This document shows positions 1 to 9,363 of a stretch of 16,329 bases of DNA, one piece after another. The notes beneath the pieces were generated by a model that did no database searches, was not told the DNA's origin, and was given only the letters and a program-made list of their open reading frames with translations. The stretch covers positions 1 to 16,329 of the forward strand of contig LSSL01003478.1 in NCBI GenBank assembly GCA_001953115.1. The letters run 5' to 3'. The position numbers and the translations under genes were made by a program. Every line of letters starts with the position of its first letter. The first letter of the stretch is position 1. Source of the stretch: Smittium mucronatum (taxonomy: Eukaryota; Kickxellomycota; Harpellomycetes; Harpellales; Legeriomycetaceae).

Positions 1-72
1 GAATCGTAGTTCAGGATTCTGCGAGAAAACGAATATTCTTTCGATAACTTCAGAGGGCAAAATCTGTTCCAT
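1..72 (-). CDS. F-box-like protein, N-terminal 24 codons (runs off window)
   Basis: The minus strand from the ATG at 72-70 stays open to the window edge for 24 codons. Residues 5-14 read LPSEVIERIF, followed by VFSQNPELRF. The pattern LP-x-E-[VI]-[IL]-x-x-I-[FL] is the start of an F-box. The following 'SxNPxL' style is common in ascomycete F-box proteins. Such proteins usually bind Skp1 through this domain and recruit substrates to an SCF ubiquitin ligase; the substrate-binding part lies outside the window. The start is well supported: there is an in-frame TAG at 87-85, only four codons upstream, and the ATG has G at -3 and G at +4. Codons are mixed in third position and the segment is about 40% G+C, unlike everything beside it, so it looks like a living gene rather than a relic. 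A distant homologue of another LP-rich helix family cannot be excluded from 24 residues. Confidence 0.68.
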   Translation of the reverse strand, partial: MEQILPSEVIERIFVFSQNPELRF

Positions 73-273
73 CACTAATACTAACTAATTAGGGACAAAA
101 ATACTATCAACTAAACTAATTTTCAAAAATAATAATAAAAAAAAAATTCAACGAAAGAGAGGAAAGGTAAGTTTGAAGATAAAGCTTGGAACTGTACACA
201 AAGAGAAAAGAGAAAGGATAAGGGGCAATCCCAAAGTGCTTTTCCATAATATATTAACAGCCTTTTTAGCCCT
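73..273 (-). promoter_or_regulatory. 5' leader and proximal promoter of the F-box-like gene
   Basis: Reading the minus strand toward the ATG, a pyrimidine-rich block (complement of the purine run 200-218) is followed by a second one (complement of 153-167). Next comes a T10 tract (complement of A10 at 137-146), then the ATG. CT blocks between TATA and start, and poly(dT) tracts that exclude nucleosomes, are well-known features of fungal promoters. Transcription probably starts in or just after the CT block, but no start site can be fixed from sequence. No clear intron is seen in the leader. Confidence 0.5.
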
Positions 274-281
274 CTTATATA
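274..281 (-). promoter_or_regulatory. TATA box of the F-box-like gene
   Basis: The minus strand reads TATATAAG here, followed by AGGGC. It matches the TATAWAWR consensus exactly and lies about 205 bases upstream of the ATG, a normal distance for a fungal gene. TATA-like strings are common in AT-rich DNA. The weight comes from its position before a CT block and from the more GC-rich bases immediately downstream. Confidence 0.5.
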
Positions 282-699
282 GAAAATTCTATTTAGTTAA
301 AATCATTTTTTAAACAATATATTGAAATCGTATTTTGAAATTGATCTTATATTAAAGTTAATCATTTTCGAGAATGAAAACTATTATTTATGTCCGCAGC
401 ACATCTTTATATAATTCTCCAATAATAAAAAATAGGTGGACACGCAGTTCAAAAGTTGCTATTATTTTTTTTACATGCAGACATTTCATTCAAGGATAGC
501 TAATAATAGGTTTATTTTGTATTGTTGCAAAAATACCCCGCTGCTATATGCGTAGCCAATAAAATGATTATTTAATACAAATTACTGATTGGGCATAAGA
601 AATCCGTTTATTTAAAAAGTTAGATTCCAATGATATTCCATAATTAAATAAAGAGATTATATTTCATACCTAAAAGAAAAAATTCATGTTGAGTGTTAA

Positions 700-1238
700 T
701 TCGACCATAATCTAAGACTATATAATTCCAGATGGATTGATGAAATTAAACAATCTCTATTTGGGAGATCATCTTTGAGAGCAGACACTTTCCTACTAAA
801 TTTTACTGCTTTCCTACTAAATTTTTACTCTTTCCTAATTTCGAAATTTTGTGCTAAGATTAAATGTAGATTGTTGGGTAATACAAAATATGAATTTTAG
901 AGGCTAATTTTCTATCGATAAAATGTTGAATATTTATAAGAGCAAGTATGTTTTCTATTTTTATTGGTCTGGTTCAAAACAAATACAAATTTAGCCGATG
1001 GTTTACACATTAAAAAAAAGCATGGTCTCAAAAAGAATCTGTCATTTATAAGAAATTAGAGAGGGAAAAATATCTATAGAATCTTTACATTAAAGATTAT
1101 AGCCTTTTTTCAGATAAAAATATTCAAGACTTATGTTTAGCAACAAAAATGGGATATACTCAACTAAGACCGCATCAATGATTCGAAGCATATGAACGTT
1201 TTATTAAAATTTTTTTATCATTTTTCCTTCATGAATAA
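700..1238 (+). pseudogene. Possible decayed coding segment in two adjacent frames
   Basis: From 700 to 897 one frame stays open for 66 codons without an ATG, closed by TAA at 697-699 and TAG at 898-900. From 900 a second frame continues to TAA at 1236-1238, interrupted by TGA at 927, TAA at 1011, TAG at 1077 and TGA at 1179. It contains protein-like runs such as SQKESVIYKKLEREKYL and LATKMGYTQLRPHQ. The stops are ones C-to-T decay of Gln, Arg or Trp codons could make. No family was recognised. Runs of this length also arise by chance in AT-rich DNA searched in six frames, so this is a candidate only. Confidence 0.2.
789..840. repeat. 21-bp tandem repeat, two full copies plus a partial
   Basis: Copy 1 is 789-809 and copy 2 is 810-830. 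Both begin TTTCCTACTAAATTTT or close to it; they differ by one shifted T and the last bases. A third partial copy, TTTCCTAAT, begins at 831. The 21-bp unit is a multiple of three, so within the open frame 700-897 it gives a seven-residue repeat (FLLNFTA, FLLNFYS). Confidence 0.75.
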
Positions 1239-1291
1239 TAAGCGAACTTATTTTTTGTAAACATTTTGCTCTAGAAATTAGTTTAAATAAA

Positions 1292-1348
1292 TCTATTAAT
1301 GGTTAAAAAATCTATTAATGGTTAAAAAATCTATTAATGGTTACAAAA
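1292..1348. repeat. 19-bp tandem repeat, three copies
   Basis: The unit TCTATTAATGGTTAAAAAA occupies 1292-1310 and 1311-1329 identically. A third copy at 1330-1348 has one A-to-C change (TTACAAAA). A fourth copy starts TCTAT at 1349 and then diverges. The near identity shows recent expansion or maintenance. 19 is not a multiple of three, so it is unlikely to be coding. Confidence 0.9.
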
Positions 1349-1363
1349 TCTATAAAAAGATTA

Positions 1364-1522
1364 AAAATCGGTTTTATTATATATTGGCGAATTTTTATGC
1401 CACTTAAATTGTGTACATCTACACCCAAATATCCATTTTCTTCGCTCAGATAAAGCAGCCTTTTTTTGAAATTTCCTATTATTGAAATCTTGAGTTAATT
1501 TCGAAATTTTTTGTTCTTTTCG
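1364..1522 (-). other. Minus-strand open frame without ATG, basic, CxC-containing
   Basis: Fifty-three codons are open between in-frame stops at 1523-1525 (upstream) and 1361-1363 (downstream). The translation is strongly basic and includes KKAALSERRKWIFGCRCTQF followed by KWHKNSPIYN. The amino-acid mix is less skewed to Lys/Asn/Ile/Phe than usual for chance frames here. There is no start codon and no recognised domain. The opposite strand is also fairly open, which weakens the case. It could be a fragment of a decayed DNA-binding or transposase gene, but this is only a guess. Confidence 0.12.
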
Positions 1523-3617
1523 TTATTTATTTTTAGCTCTATTGGTTCTGCTTTTTGTTCTTTGATTGGATTTTATAAATAGTCAGGAAAATAATCTAAT
1601 CTTTATTAATAAGATTAATAAATCCTTTAATTAAAATCTTTCGAATTAATCATATAAAAATATGGGGGAAATTCTGTAACAATAAGTAATGTAAAATTGA
1701 ATGTGTTGAATAGTTGGGTCATCTATTAAATGCTAGGGTCAATGAAATATGATTTATTTATAATGGAAAAATGTTATTTTATTAACAAAGAGGTTATTTA
1801 TTATTAAAACTTTGGATATTTAAGCTGGTTAATTCGTTATCTCTTAATAGGCTTGAAATTTCAAAAAATGATAATTAATTATAATATAACTTTTTATCAG
1901 CATAAAAATGGATATAATCATACTCTTTACCAATAAACTTCACGCTTTGATAATTAAATTTCGATTAAAGAAAAAAGTTTAATTTTAATTTTTTAATTGA
2001 AGGGAAATTGTTGATTATCTATGTTGCACGTATAAATAATCTTATTAATCTTAGTGGCTATACGTAATTTTCATCACATATAAAAAATATATATATGGTA
2101 AACCGTAAATCGTAAGAAATAGAGTATTTGGTAAATTTCATCATGAATTATCACATTTCAGATGATTATCTGAATTATTTTTTTTTTGAAATTTCCAGCA
2201 GAAAAAGTATTCTATTTAGTTATAAAAATTTAAATAAATATTAGTGAATTCAAAATTTAAAACCCGAAAATTGTTATTACTTATTTTAATACAAACAATA
2301 ATCTTTTTTCAAAGGTTAAATAAAAATAGTATAATTATGACATTTTTTTGTTTAAAAAATTCGTGTTTAAAGAAAATTAAAATTATCGATCAGGGATTTT
2401 CTTTTTAAATTTCTTATACAAAAACCAATACCATAAAAATATGTATTACCCACTTTATTTTTTAAATTTTGTGAACTACAAAGAAAATTAAAAATAGCTG
2501 TCGGTATCAAGCCATTTTATGACCCATTAATTCAATAAATTGTTTGATTATCTCAGATCTTTACTATCCAAAAATGTTCATTTGATTTTCCGATAATTTG
2601 TAAAAAAAATAGGTGTTAATCATTTTTGTCGCATTTAAATGAATAATTTAACTTAATTCAGTGAAAATGCACAAAATTAGCCCATGCTTCACGAATTAAA
2701 AATATGGCCCATAACATCTGAAATATTTAATATTTTTTGCATGGGTTATTTTAATAAAATTATATTTGACAATTTTTATTTCTTTTGAGCTTTTAGATCT
2801 TCGATTATATATTTAAAATATTTGTTACGATAAATTTTCTATTTTTTTTTATTATAACTACAGTATGTTTATTAATTTTTGGTTTTTTTCCTAAATGTTA
2901 AATTTTTTGATTTTTTTTTGTTTAATCCGCCTATTTAAAGGATTCTTTGTTTAATAGCTTTTTTTGAAAATGATTTCTCAAAATTAAAGACATGATTCCT
3001 ATAAAAAAAAACCTACGTTCAGCTAAGACGGATGGCCTTAAAAGACAAAATCACCCTGGATGTCAAATAATTTTATATGGAAAACACTAGGAATAACACT
3101 CAGCTTAAATTAAGGGTCGAATACTATTATTAAATTTTTTTAAAAATACTAAAATGCCTCTATAAAATAATATTTGGATCAACCGAAGATAAATATGGTT
3201 ATTTTTTTCTAAATTCACACTTTATCCTGTAATCTAATAAAAATTTTAATCAGGAATTCCTATCGAAACCAGATTATAAATATTTCATAAAAAAGTGTAT
3301 TGACAAAAAAATGGAAAAATCTTTCAGTGTTATGAAAAAATGAAAAATGTAAGGATCATGTTTAAAACTTCAGGAAATCTAAAATTTCAAATCAAAATTT
3401 AAAAAAGACCAAAAAAATTTAAAAATAAATATACTAAAATCGATTCAGCTATCTAAAAAATATCTCAAATAAATTCTGAAGATATTGGATCTCTCATAAA
3501 AATGGAAACAATCGTTAACTTCAAGCCGCCTTTTTTAAAATGAGAAAGCTATATATAAATGTATATTAATGCAATAATTTTCATTTTAATTGAACCTAAA
3601 ATTTGTTCGATATATGC

Positions 3618-3640
3618 TATCCCGTAGTGTTTGTGGGATA
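3618..3640. other. Small hairpin (6-bp stem)
   Basis: TATCCC at 3618-3623 pairs perfectly with GGGATA at 3635-3640 across an 11-base loop, with two possible G-U pairs extending inward. It stands out because the stem is half G-C in AT-rich surroundings. It has no following T-run and no known role. Confidence 0.35.
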
Positions 3641-3656
3641 TTCTGATTTAAACATT

Positions 3657-3667
3657 CCCCCCTCCCC
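3657..3667 (+). repeat. C-tract, C6-T-C4
   Basis: Eleven pyrimidines, ten of them C, occur in DNA where C is only about 10% of bases. It is one of three long C or G runs in the window. Confidence 0.85.
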
Positions 3668-3757
3668 TATTATTTGCAATGTTAAGAAATAATGTGAGTA
3701 GTTTTAAAATTGATTTTCGAAACCCTAAAATGCACTGTGTATAAATATGGTTTCGAT

Positions 3758-3886
3758 ATGACAACCAGAACAGCTACCTCTGAAAGTGCTCTAGTTATAA
3801 AAAAAGGTCGATATTCGAGTTTTTCTGAAGAAAAAAGAATATATTGTTTTATTTCAGACTTTCAAATCTATAATCGATCTCGTTAG
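3758..3886 (+). other. Short unassigned ORF (42 codons)
   Basis: ATG at 3758-3760 opens a 42-codon frame ending in TAG at 3884-3886. The frame is open upstream to a TGA at 3695-3697, giving 62 codons in all. The start of the product is MTTRTATSESALVIKKGRYS and the rest is mixed in composition, with charged and polar residues rather than low-complexity Lys/Asn/Ile. No domain, signal peptide or membrane segment is seen. It lies inside the 3011-4477 candidate relic frame and may be its best-preserved piece, or a chance frame. Confidence 0.15.
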
Positions 3887-4814
3887 TGTCATTAAAGATG
3901 TCTCATCTGAAATTTAAGGGTATTTTTATTTCCTTCAGAGATAATGATCAGAAAAAATTTAATAGATTGGGGGAGAATTTTTTAAAAGAAAATGGAGAGA
4001 TATTAGAGTAAATCCCATAAATATGAAAATAATCTGCAGAAATTACTTTTAAATCAATCAGAATTGGTATTAAGTCGTTCATATATTTTATCTGAGCACA
4101 AATAATGCCAAATAAAATTTAAATTTTAAAATAAAAGACGTTTATGCTATATATAAAAGATCTACATTGATAGAATTTATATAATTAATAAAAAAATCTT
4201 TTTGAAGACTCAATATTTTCCATATCTGGTTAAAACTGAACATAATGCTTATAAAGTTATCATGGGTCATTTTAAAAATAATTTAAAACTTATTTAAAAA
4301 AATGATGAGAACGAATTTTATTCATTTTGATATGAGAAGTGTTTTTTTAAAAAAAAAATAGGAGGTCTATTTTGAATTCGATACTTTTAATAAAATGTAC
4401 ATTGAATTAAATGGACTTTCTGAGGTTTACACAAAAGAAGATCTAAGGAATTTAACTTAAATATAATTCTCACGTAAAGTATTAATTGAATAAACGAAAT
4501 CTTCATACATGTATACTTTATTTATAATTCATAAAAGACTTGATTTGATATCAATATCAGTTTTAGTAAAAAAAAAGAAGAGAGGAAATTTCCTTTGGTT
4601 TGACTGATTTGTTTTTTGAGTATTTATTTCAAATTACTGATAATCAAGGCATAATATTTAAAAGAAAGATAATATAAATAAAAATAAAAAGAATTATATT
4701 ATAAAGAATTTGAAAAAAAATATAATTTTCATTTTATTGTGTATGGAAGTTATTTTAAAGTTAGTATAATTCGCAAAATTTAAAATAGTTTAAATTGGGT
4801 AATTATTGGTATGT

Positions 4815-4823
4815 GGGGGGGGG
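4815..4823 (+). repeat. G9 homopolymer
   Basis: Nine consecutive G bases sit at the left edge of the G-rich block. At about 10-15% G the run is far beyond chance in a window of this size. Its length may vary by slippage. Confidence 0.9.
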
Positions 4824-5042
4824 TGTTGGAACATGAGAATCAGCCACCAGTTTTGAGGCTTACAATAACCATTTTTTATAATAAATAAATTTTTGAGTGA
4901 TTATGCATGATTTTTTATCCATGAATTTAAATATTTATCAGACAAGTAGGTTTTATTAAATTAAGAGGTGTCCGATTTGTTTTTTAGGTTTTATTTATTT
5001 ATTTTTTTTAGATAATTAAAGGTTTTCTGGTTGTTTCTGATA

Positions 5043-5090
5043 GGGTTGGGGTTGGTGGTGGATTGAGGGTAACATTATGTGTATCGGGGG
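5043..5090 (+). other. G-quadruplex-prone cluster
   Basis: G-tracts are GGG 5043-5045, GGGG 5048-5051, then GG at 5054, 5057 and 5060, GGG 5067-5069 and GGGGG 5086-5090. The first five tracts have loops of only one or two bases, which suits a two-quartet quadruplex. Four tracts of three or more G are also present, but with two loops of about 15 bases. The line 5041-5100 has 26 G and 3 C by hand count. Confidence 0.5.
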
Positions 5091-5188
5091 TTGTTCGATA
5101 ATATATAGTGAATCGATATGATGCCGGTAATAAATTTGGTAATTTTAAACCTATTGTCAATCTTTGACCCAGCTCAGAAAAGTTTTTT

Positions 5189-5332
5189 ATGTTAAGAGTA
5201 TTGAGTTTAGATGGACCAGTGTTAGATTGGATATGGACCTGGTTGTCAGTTTTGTATGAGTATGAGTATGAGTATGAGTATGAGTATGCATTATTGTTTT
5301 TTGAAGAATATAGTTCAGACTTAGGCAGTTAG
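5189..5332 (+). other. Short unassigned ORF with Tyr-Glu repeat (47 codons)
   Basis: ATG at 5189-5191 starts a 47-codon frame ending in TAG at 5330-5332; the frame is open back to a TGA at 5165-5167. The first residues are MLRVLSLDGPVLDWIWTWLS, then about five Tyr-Glu pairs encoded by the hexanucleotide repeat, then an acidic end. The Trp-rich run reflects the G/T-rich strand, where stop codons (which need A) are rarer, so openness here is weak evidence. No family recognised. Confidence 0.13.
5254..5288 (+). repeat. Hexanucleotide microsatellite (TATGAG)n
   Basis: Five perfect TATGAG units span 5255-5284, followed by TATG and preceded by a matching G. It is perfect, hence young or actively slipping, in contrast to the degenerate surroundings. 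Confidence 0.95.
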
Positions 5333-5542
5333 ATTTTTTTTTAAGGAATAATCGATGATTTAATAAGCTTTGGGGTTTGAGGGATTAGATTTTGAAAAAA
5401 AAAATAGATAAATAGGTCTTTTTTTTTATTTAATGAAACGAATAGTATTAGATGAGTCTTATTTTGGTGACTGGGACTCATGAGTTTGATATATATAATG
5501 ATAATAACTGTAATGGTCCAATTTAAATTTTACTAAATTATC

Positions 5543-5573
5543 CCTATGTTTCATGTATGAAACAATACTCAGA
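5543..5573 (+). repeat. Degenerate 31-bp repeat, copy 1 (with palindrome)
   Basis: This copy aligns without gaps to 5632-5662, 89 bp downstream. Both begin CCTATG and end in CAGA. Of seven mismatches, five are C/T or A/G transitions. Inside copy 1, bases 5548-5563 form an inverted repeat, GTTTCAT and ATGAAAC around GT. Confidence 0.5.
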
Positions 5574-5631
5574 TATCTTTGGGACAGAAATAGAAAGATT
5601 TAACGATCCAACTATAATAAAAAAAAATAAA

Positions 5632-5662
5632 CCTATGCTTCATACATAAAACATAACCCAGA
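5632..5662 (+). repeat. Degenerate 31-bp repeat, copy 2
   Basis: Pairs with 5543-5573. Here the inverted repeat is partly lost, through C/T and G/A differences. The shared blocks are CCTATG, TTCAT, AAACA and CAGA. Confidence 0.5.
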
Positions 5663-5806
5663 ACCAGTAGATACATAAAAAGAGAGTCAAATTCCCGCTT
5701 TTTGGAAGTTAAGCTTTTCAACTTTAGTTTTTTTATTCCTTATTTATTATAATACCTTATCCCCTATAATAAACCCGATCCTTAAAATAAAAAAGAATTT
5801 AGACAA

Positions 5807-5899
5807 ATGTATTTGCACGTAGCCGTTTTGGCCGCATTATATATTCTTAGAAGCAATCTCATAATTATCCAATATTATTTTCCATTTTTCTATCTATAG
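5807..5899 (+). other. 30-codon hydrophobic ORF
   Basis: ATG 5807-5809 to TAG 5897-5899. The start is MYLHVAVLAALYILRSN and the rest is Ile/Tyr/Phe-rich, so it would be a single membrane-spanning peptide. Hydrophobic frames are expected by chance on T-rich strands, and no translation signal can be judged. Likely spurious; recorded for completeness. Confidence 0.07.
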
Positions 5900-8800
5900 C
5901 TGAAAAAGTGTTAATATCCAAAAACATAATCCTAAAGCATAAATTTTTTTCCTTTTTACTTCTATTCGAAATATCTTTAGATAAATACTCATTGGCTAAT
6001 ATATTACTATCGACCCAATAAATTTCCATAAAAAAATTCGTGTGAAAAAAAAAATTTCAAACATTTCATATGCCGATTATTTCTAATGAGGAAGAAATCT
6101 AATTACGTGCAAAAATTTCCAAATTTTGTATCTTTCTACCTTAAATCTTGCCTATTTTAATTTCTATCGTAAAAAATCATTTTTTGGTTGGATTTAACTC
6201 AAAATTTCTCCATATAATCTAAATTGTGTGATTAAAATAGCTTTAAAAAGTTGAAACTAGAAAGAGGGTAAAAATGTGAAATTCACGAAGAAAAGGATGC
6301 TATTTTTCTTTAATTTCATAAGAAACGATAAATATTTCCCCAAAATCTGAAGGTATTTTAATATTTATGATTCAATAATATGAATTGTTCACAATATTAC
6401 CATGGGAGTAACTAATATTCAATAATTAAGAATTTTCATATATTTATAAAATATTTCATAGCTATCCCACATTATCTACTTTCAGAAAAATAGGAGCGTT
6501 ACTCAGATCATTGGGTTCTCGGAATTTCTTTTCAAATAAAATTAAATGGTTTCATTATTTAAAAGCTTTTTATTCCAGCAATAACCATAATGGTTAATAT
6601 AGGCGTGAATTTTTTGCTATATCAGATGGAAAATTCGTGTTCATAATTGCTATATTTGAATTCTAAATACATGATATGTTTATTTACAACTTTAGTGATG
6701 AAAAAATAAAGGATATTTCTAGGAAAAACTTTAAAAAAGCAATAAATGAAAGAAAAAAAACCCTTTTGCAATTTTATAATATGAAAGATAATAACTTGAT
6801 AAAAATATCAAAAAATTTACACTAAAAAAGAAAAATCAAAGAGCTTAGTTTAGAATATCCCAAATTACTCGGGTATCTTTCTAAATAAAAAAGATATAGG
6901 TTTCTCAAAATGGTTATGTGAAAGCTCGTCGCAATTTTTGATTAGAATTGGGAGAGTAATGGTGCAATATTTTTTTTGAAAAAATAGAATTTATAGTCAA
7001 AATAAATAAAAGAATTTACAGAATATAGCTTGAAAATAAAAAAATATTAGCTTGAACTAAAAATTTACTAACAAGTTATCATATATTTTTGTCTTCAATT
7101 GAGCTAAATTACTCTAAATTCTATGGAATGATAGAAATAAAAAATACACCAGAATTTTTTGAAAAAAATTGAAAGAAAAAATTTTCCTGGATTAAACTAT
7201 AATACATAAATATTTCAAGGCGATGAAATTGATAAGAGACGTAAGTTTTGAAATAATGGATTTAATTGAAACAAAACATATCAATTGAAATGTATTTCTT
7301 GATCCTGAAAAGAACATATCATAATTTCTTTTTTATTGATAATACGTTCTATTGCATAATTAAAATTTGCTATTTCTTTTCTAATAATTTTGCACTTATA
7401 AATATGTAATATATATATTATATTAATTAATTTAACAGAAATTATTTCTCAGAAATTATAATTTAAGATTTTATTTATATAATAGGATAGCTCAATTCAA
7501 AAACTTTAAAAACTTCTTTTTTAATCAATAATTTAAAAACTCAATTTTCGATTTAAGATTCAAACAAGATATTCTAGTTGAAAAGGTTTTTTTTCTTCTA
7601 ATAAAGCTTACTAGCCAATTTATTGGTTAAAAATATACGTTGAATTTTCGTGATTATATTTAGATTTTCTATTAAATAAATATAAAAGACACTACTATTT
7701 TCCTAATATTCTAATTAGAAGTTTTAATGGCGTTTAGTATATTTTTTATTTTATGAAAGTGATCCAAAATTTTAAACACAGAAAAATAAAATTAATAGGA
7801 ATTCATAATTCTCAATATTTTATAGATTAAATTTATAAAAAAAAGTGAATTTTTTTAATTTAGGCCGCTAGTTATTATCTCAATTAAGGTTTTAAGTATA
7901 TTTAAGCTGATTTTATTGTGGCATGAAAATTTGGAATGATAAATTTTATGCTGCATATAAACTTAGCATTAATGATTTTTATTGACAAACTAAAAAGGAA
8001 TTATTGTTAAATCATAAAAAATATTAGGTATATAATGAAATTACAGGGCTTAAAATCAGTCAGTTTAAAAAAGTATATAAAAAAAGCTTTTAAACATTCA
8101 AAGTGAAAAAATAGGGTAAATCGAATAATAATTAAATATTTCAAATTAAATAAGCCATAAAAAACAATAATAATAAATTTAAAAGATTAAGAAATACAAA
8201 AAAGGTATAATCGATGATATTTAAAGTGTAAACTTTTAATAATATACTTATTAATGAATATAGCTGACAAAAATTATACAATGATATTTAATTAAAACTT
8301 AGTAGAAAAGTTTTGAAAATTTTATTCTAATTTTTTTTTTGTATATTCCCCACTATGATAGAGATATTATGTGAATTATAGTTAATATTTTCAATAAATC
8401 TACCCTATAAACCCAGGAGAATGCACAGAAAATTATATTATAGTAAATAAATCAAAGTAAATAAAAGAAATTTCATGTTTAAATTAAATGTAATTTAAGA
8501 ATTTAAGGATCATAAATTTTAATTATAAAAAGGTTCGACTCTGAAATATGATCTGATTGTGATATTGGTCTCATAATAAAATACACGTTGCAGTTAAAAA
8601 CATGAAAAGTTGGGTTGATTTTATGCTTTCTAAAATCTTTAGAAACCATTATTTTAAAATAGTTAAGTTTGTATTCTTTACTGGAAAGGTATATTATATA
8701 GAAAATAATAAAAATAATATTTGATTATTAAAGATAAATTACAAATCTTAAAATTATTGATTTAAAAAAAAATAGATCCACAGGTTAAATATGATAGTGC

Positions 8801-9363
8801 TTGACTAAATTTTAACAATTTAAAATTGTTTTAAATTAACATTTTCCGCAAAATAAGATGTCTTAGACTTAAAAAAACATATAGGTCATCAATGGTGGTT
8901 ATTTCTAAAACTTACTCTGATTATTTAAAACTTTTCTGAAAATGGTCAAAATTTATTATCGAAATAAAATTTTTCAATTTTCTCATAAAAAAATCTAAAA
9001 AAAATTCTTACCATCGAATTTCTCAAGCAGTTTTTTCATCATGGCATATAGAAATCCACTGATTCCATAATGAAGATCATAATAGCTTTCTAATATGTTT
9101 TTTTATTACATGATATTTTTGTAGATCCTATCAGTTTATGTAGATAATAAAAAAAAATCAATCTCACACGTGAAATTATTATCAAAAAAGTTATGCTATC
9201 TCTTCTTAATCGTTCTATCAGAATTTATTATAAAGAAAAATAAAAATTGTGATATTCCATTCATGTTATAACATAAATAAATGGGCATAAACGAGACTTC
9301 TCTGTAATTTTTTTTTAAAAAAACGAATCAATAATTATACGCAAGATTTAACACCTAACTTAA

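Larger units (their letters stand above)
3011..4477 (+). pseudogene. Possible 1.5-kb decayed coding frame with many stops
   Basis: A single forward frame runs about 486 codons with roughly 30 internal stops, mostly TAA. Random sequence of this composition would give about 40-45. Long clean runs include 3698-3883 (62 codons) and a 46-codon run near 4170-4305. Protein-like stretches include VQLRRMALKDKITLDVK and TTRTATSESALVIKKGRYSS. Frame persistence with substitutions but no indels is what RIP-type C-to-T decay would leave. I found no codon-position bias in base composition in the part I tallied (about 4010-4310), and no family was recognised. The statistical excess is modest once six frames are considered. 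Confidence 0.2.
286..4800. other. AT-rich gene desert, left part
   Basis: No ATG-initiated frame of 60 codons or more is present on either strand. The stretch is roughly 75-80% A+T and rich in A- and T-tracts. It holds short tandem repeats (789-840, 1292-1348), a C6TC4 run, a small hairpin (3618-3640), and several long frames broken mainly by TAA. These frames are listed separately as possible relics. No RNA gene or intact mobile element was recognised. Confidence 0.75.
4801..5520 (+). other. G-rich, strand-asymmetric block
   Basis: Hand count over this segment gives about 164 G and 54 C on the plus strand, a GC skew near +0.5. The following 360 bases (5521-5880) have about 37 G and 61 C, a skew near -0.25. 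The block holds a G9 run, a G-quadruplex-prone cluster, a hexanucleotide repeat and short G/T-rich open frames. Such asymmetry can come from transcription, R-loops or replication direction; the sequence does not tell which. Confidence 0.7.
5521..9340. other. AT-rich gene desert, central part
   Basis: No ATG-initiated frame of 60 codons or more exists on either strand. The only items noted are a degenerate 31-bp repeat pair (5543 and 5632), a 30-codon hydrophobic frame (5807-5899), AT-only runs such as 7408-7434, and a CACGTG E-box at 9167-9172. The E-box is isolated and its flanks do not match a known composite element. I see no RNA gene or transposon ends. Confidence 0.7.

Noticed and set aside
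79..85. TACTAAC branch-point-like string, plus strand (another at 7066-7072)
   Set aside because: The first lies on the strand opposite the gene, in its leader. Neither has a convincing 5' splice site and flanking exons.
700..4477. A ciliate-type code with TAA/TAG as glutamine
   Set aside because: Frames that read through TAA and TAG are also interrupted by TGA at similar spacing, and the only credible gene (1-72) uses CAG for Gln.
5043..5069. Telomere repeat remnant
   Set aside because: TAGGGTTGGGGTTGG resembles telomeric DNA, but there is no regular tandem unit and the cluster lies inside the window, not at a repeat array.
8532..8542. tRNA B-box-like GGTTCGACTCT
   Set aside because: No A box lies upstream at the right distance, the T-arm bases do not pair, and no acceptor stem could be drawn.
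9167..9172. CACGTG as CDEI of a point centromere
   Set aside because: The flanking base does not fit RTCACRTG, and no CDEIII-like CCGAA motif lies at the required distance across an AT-rich spacer.
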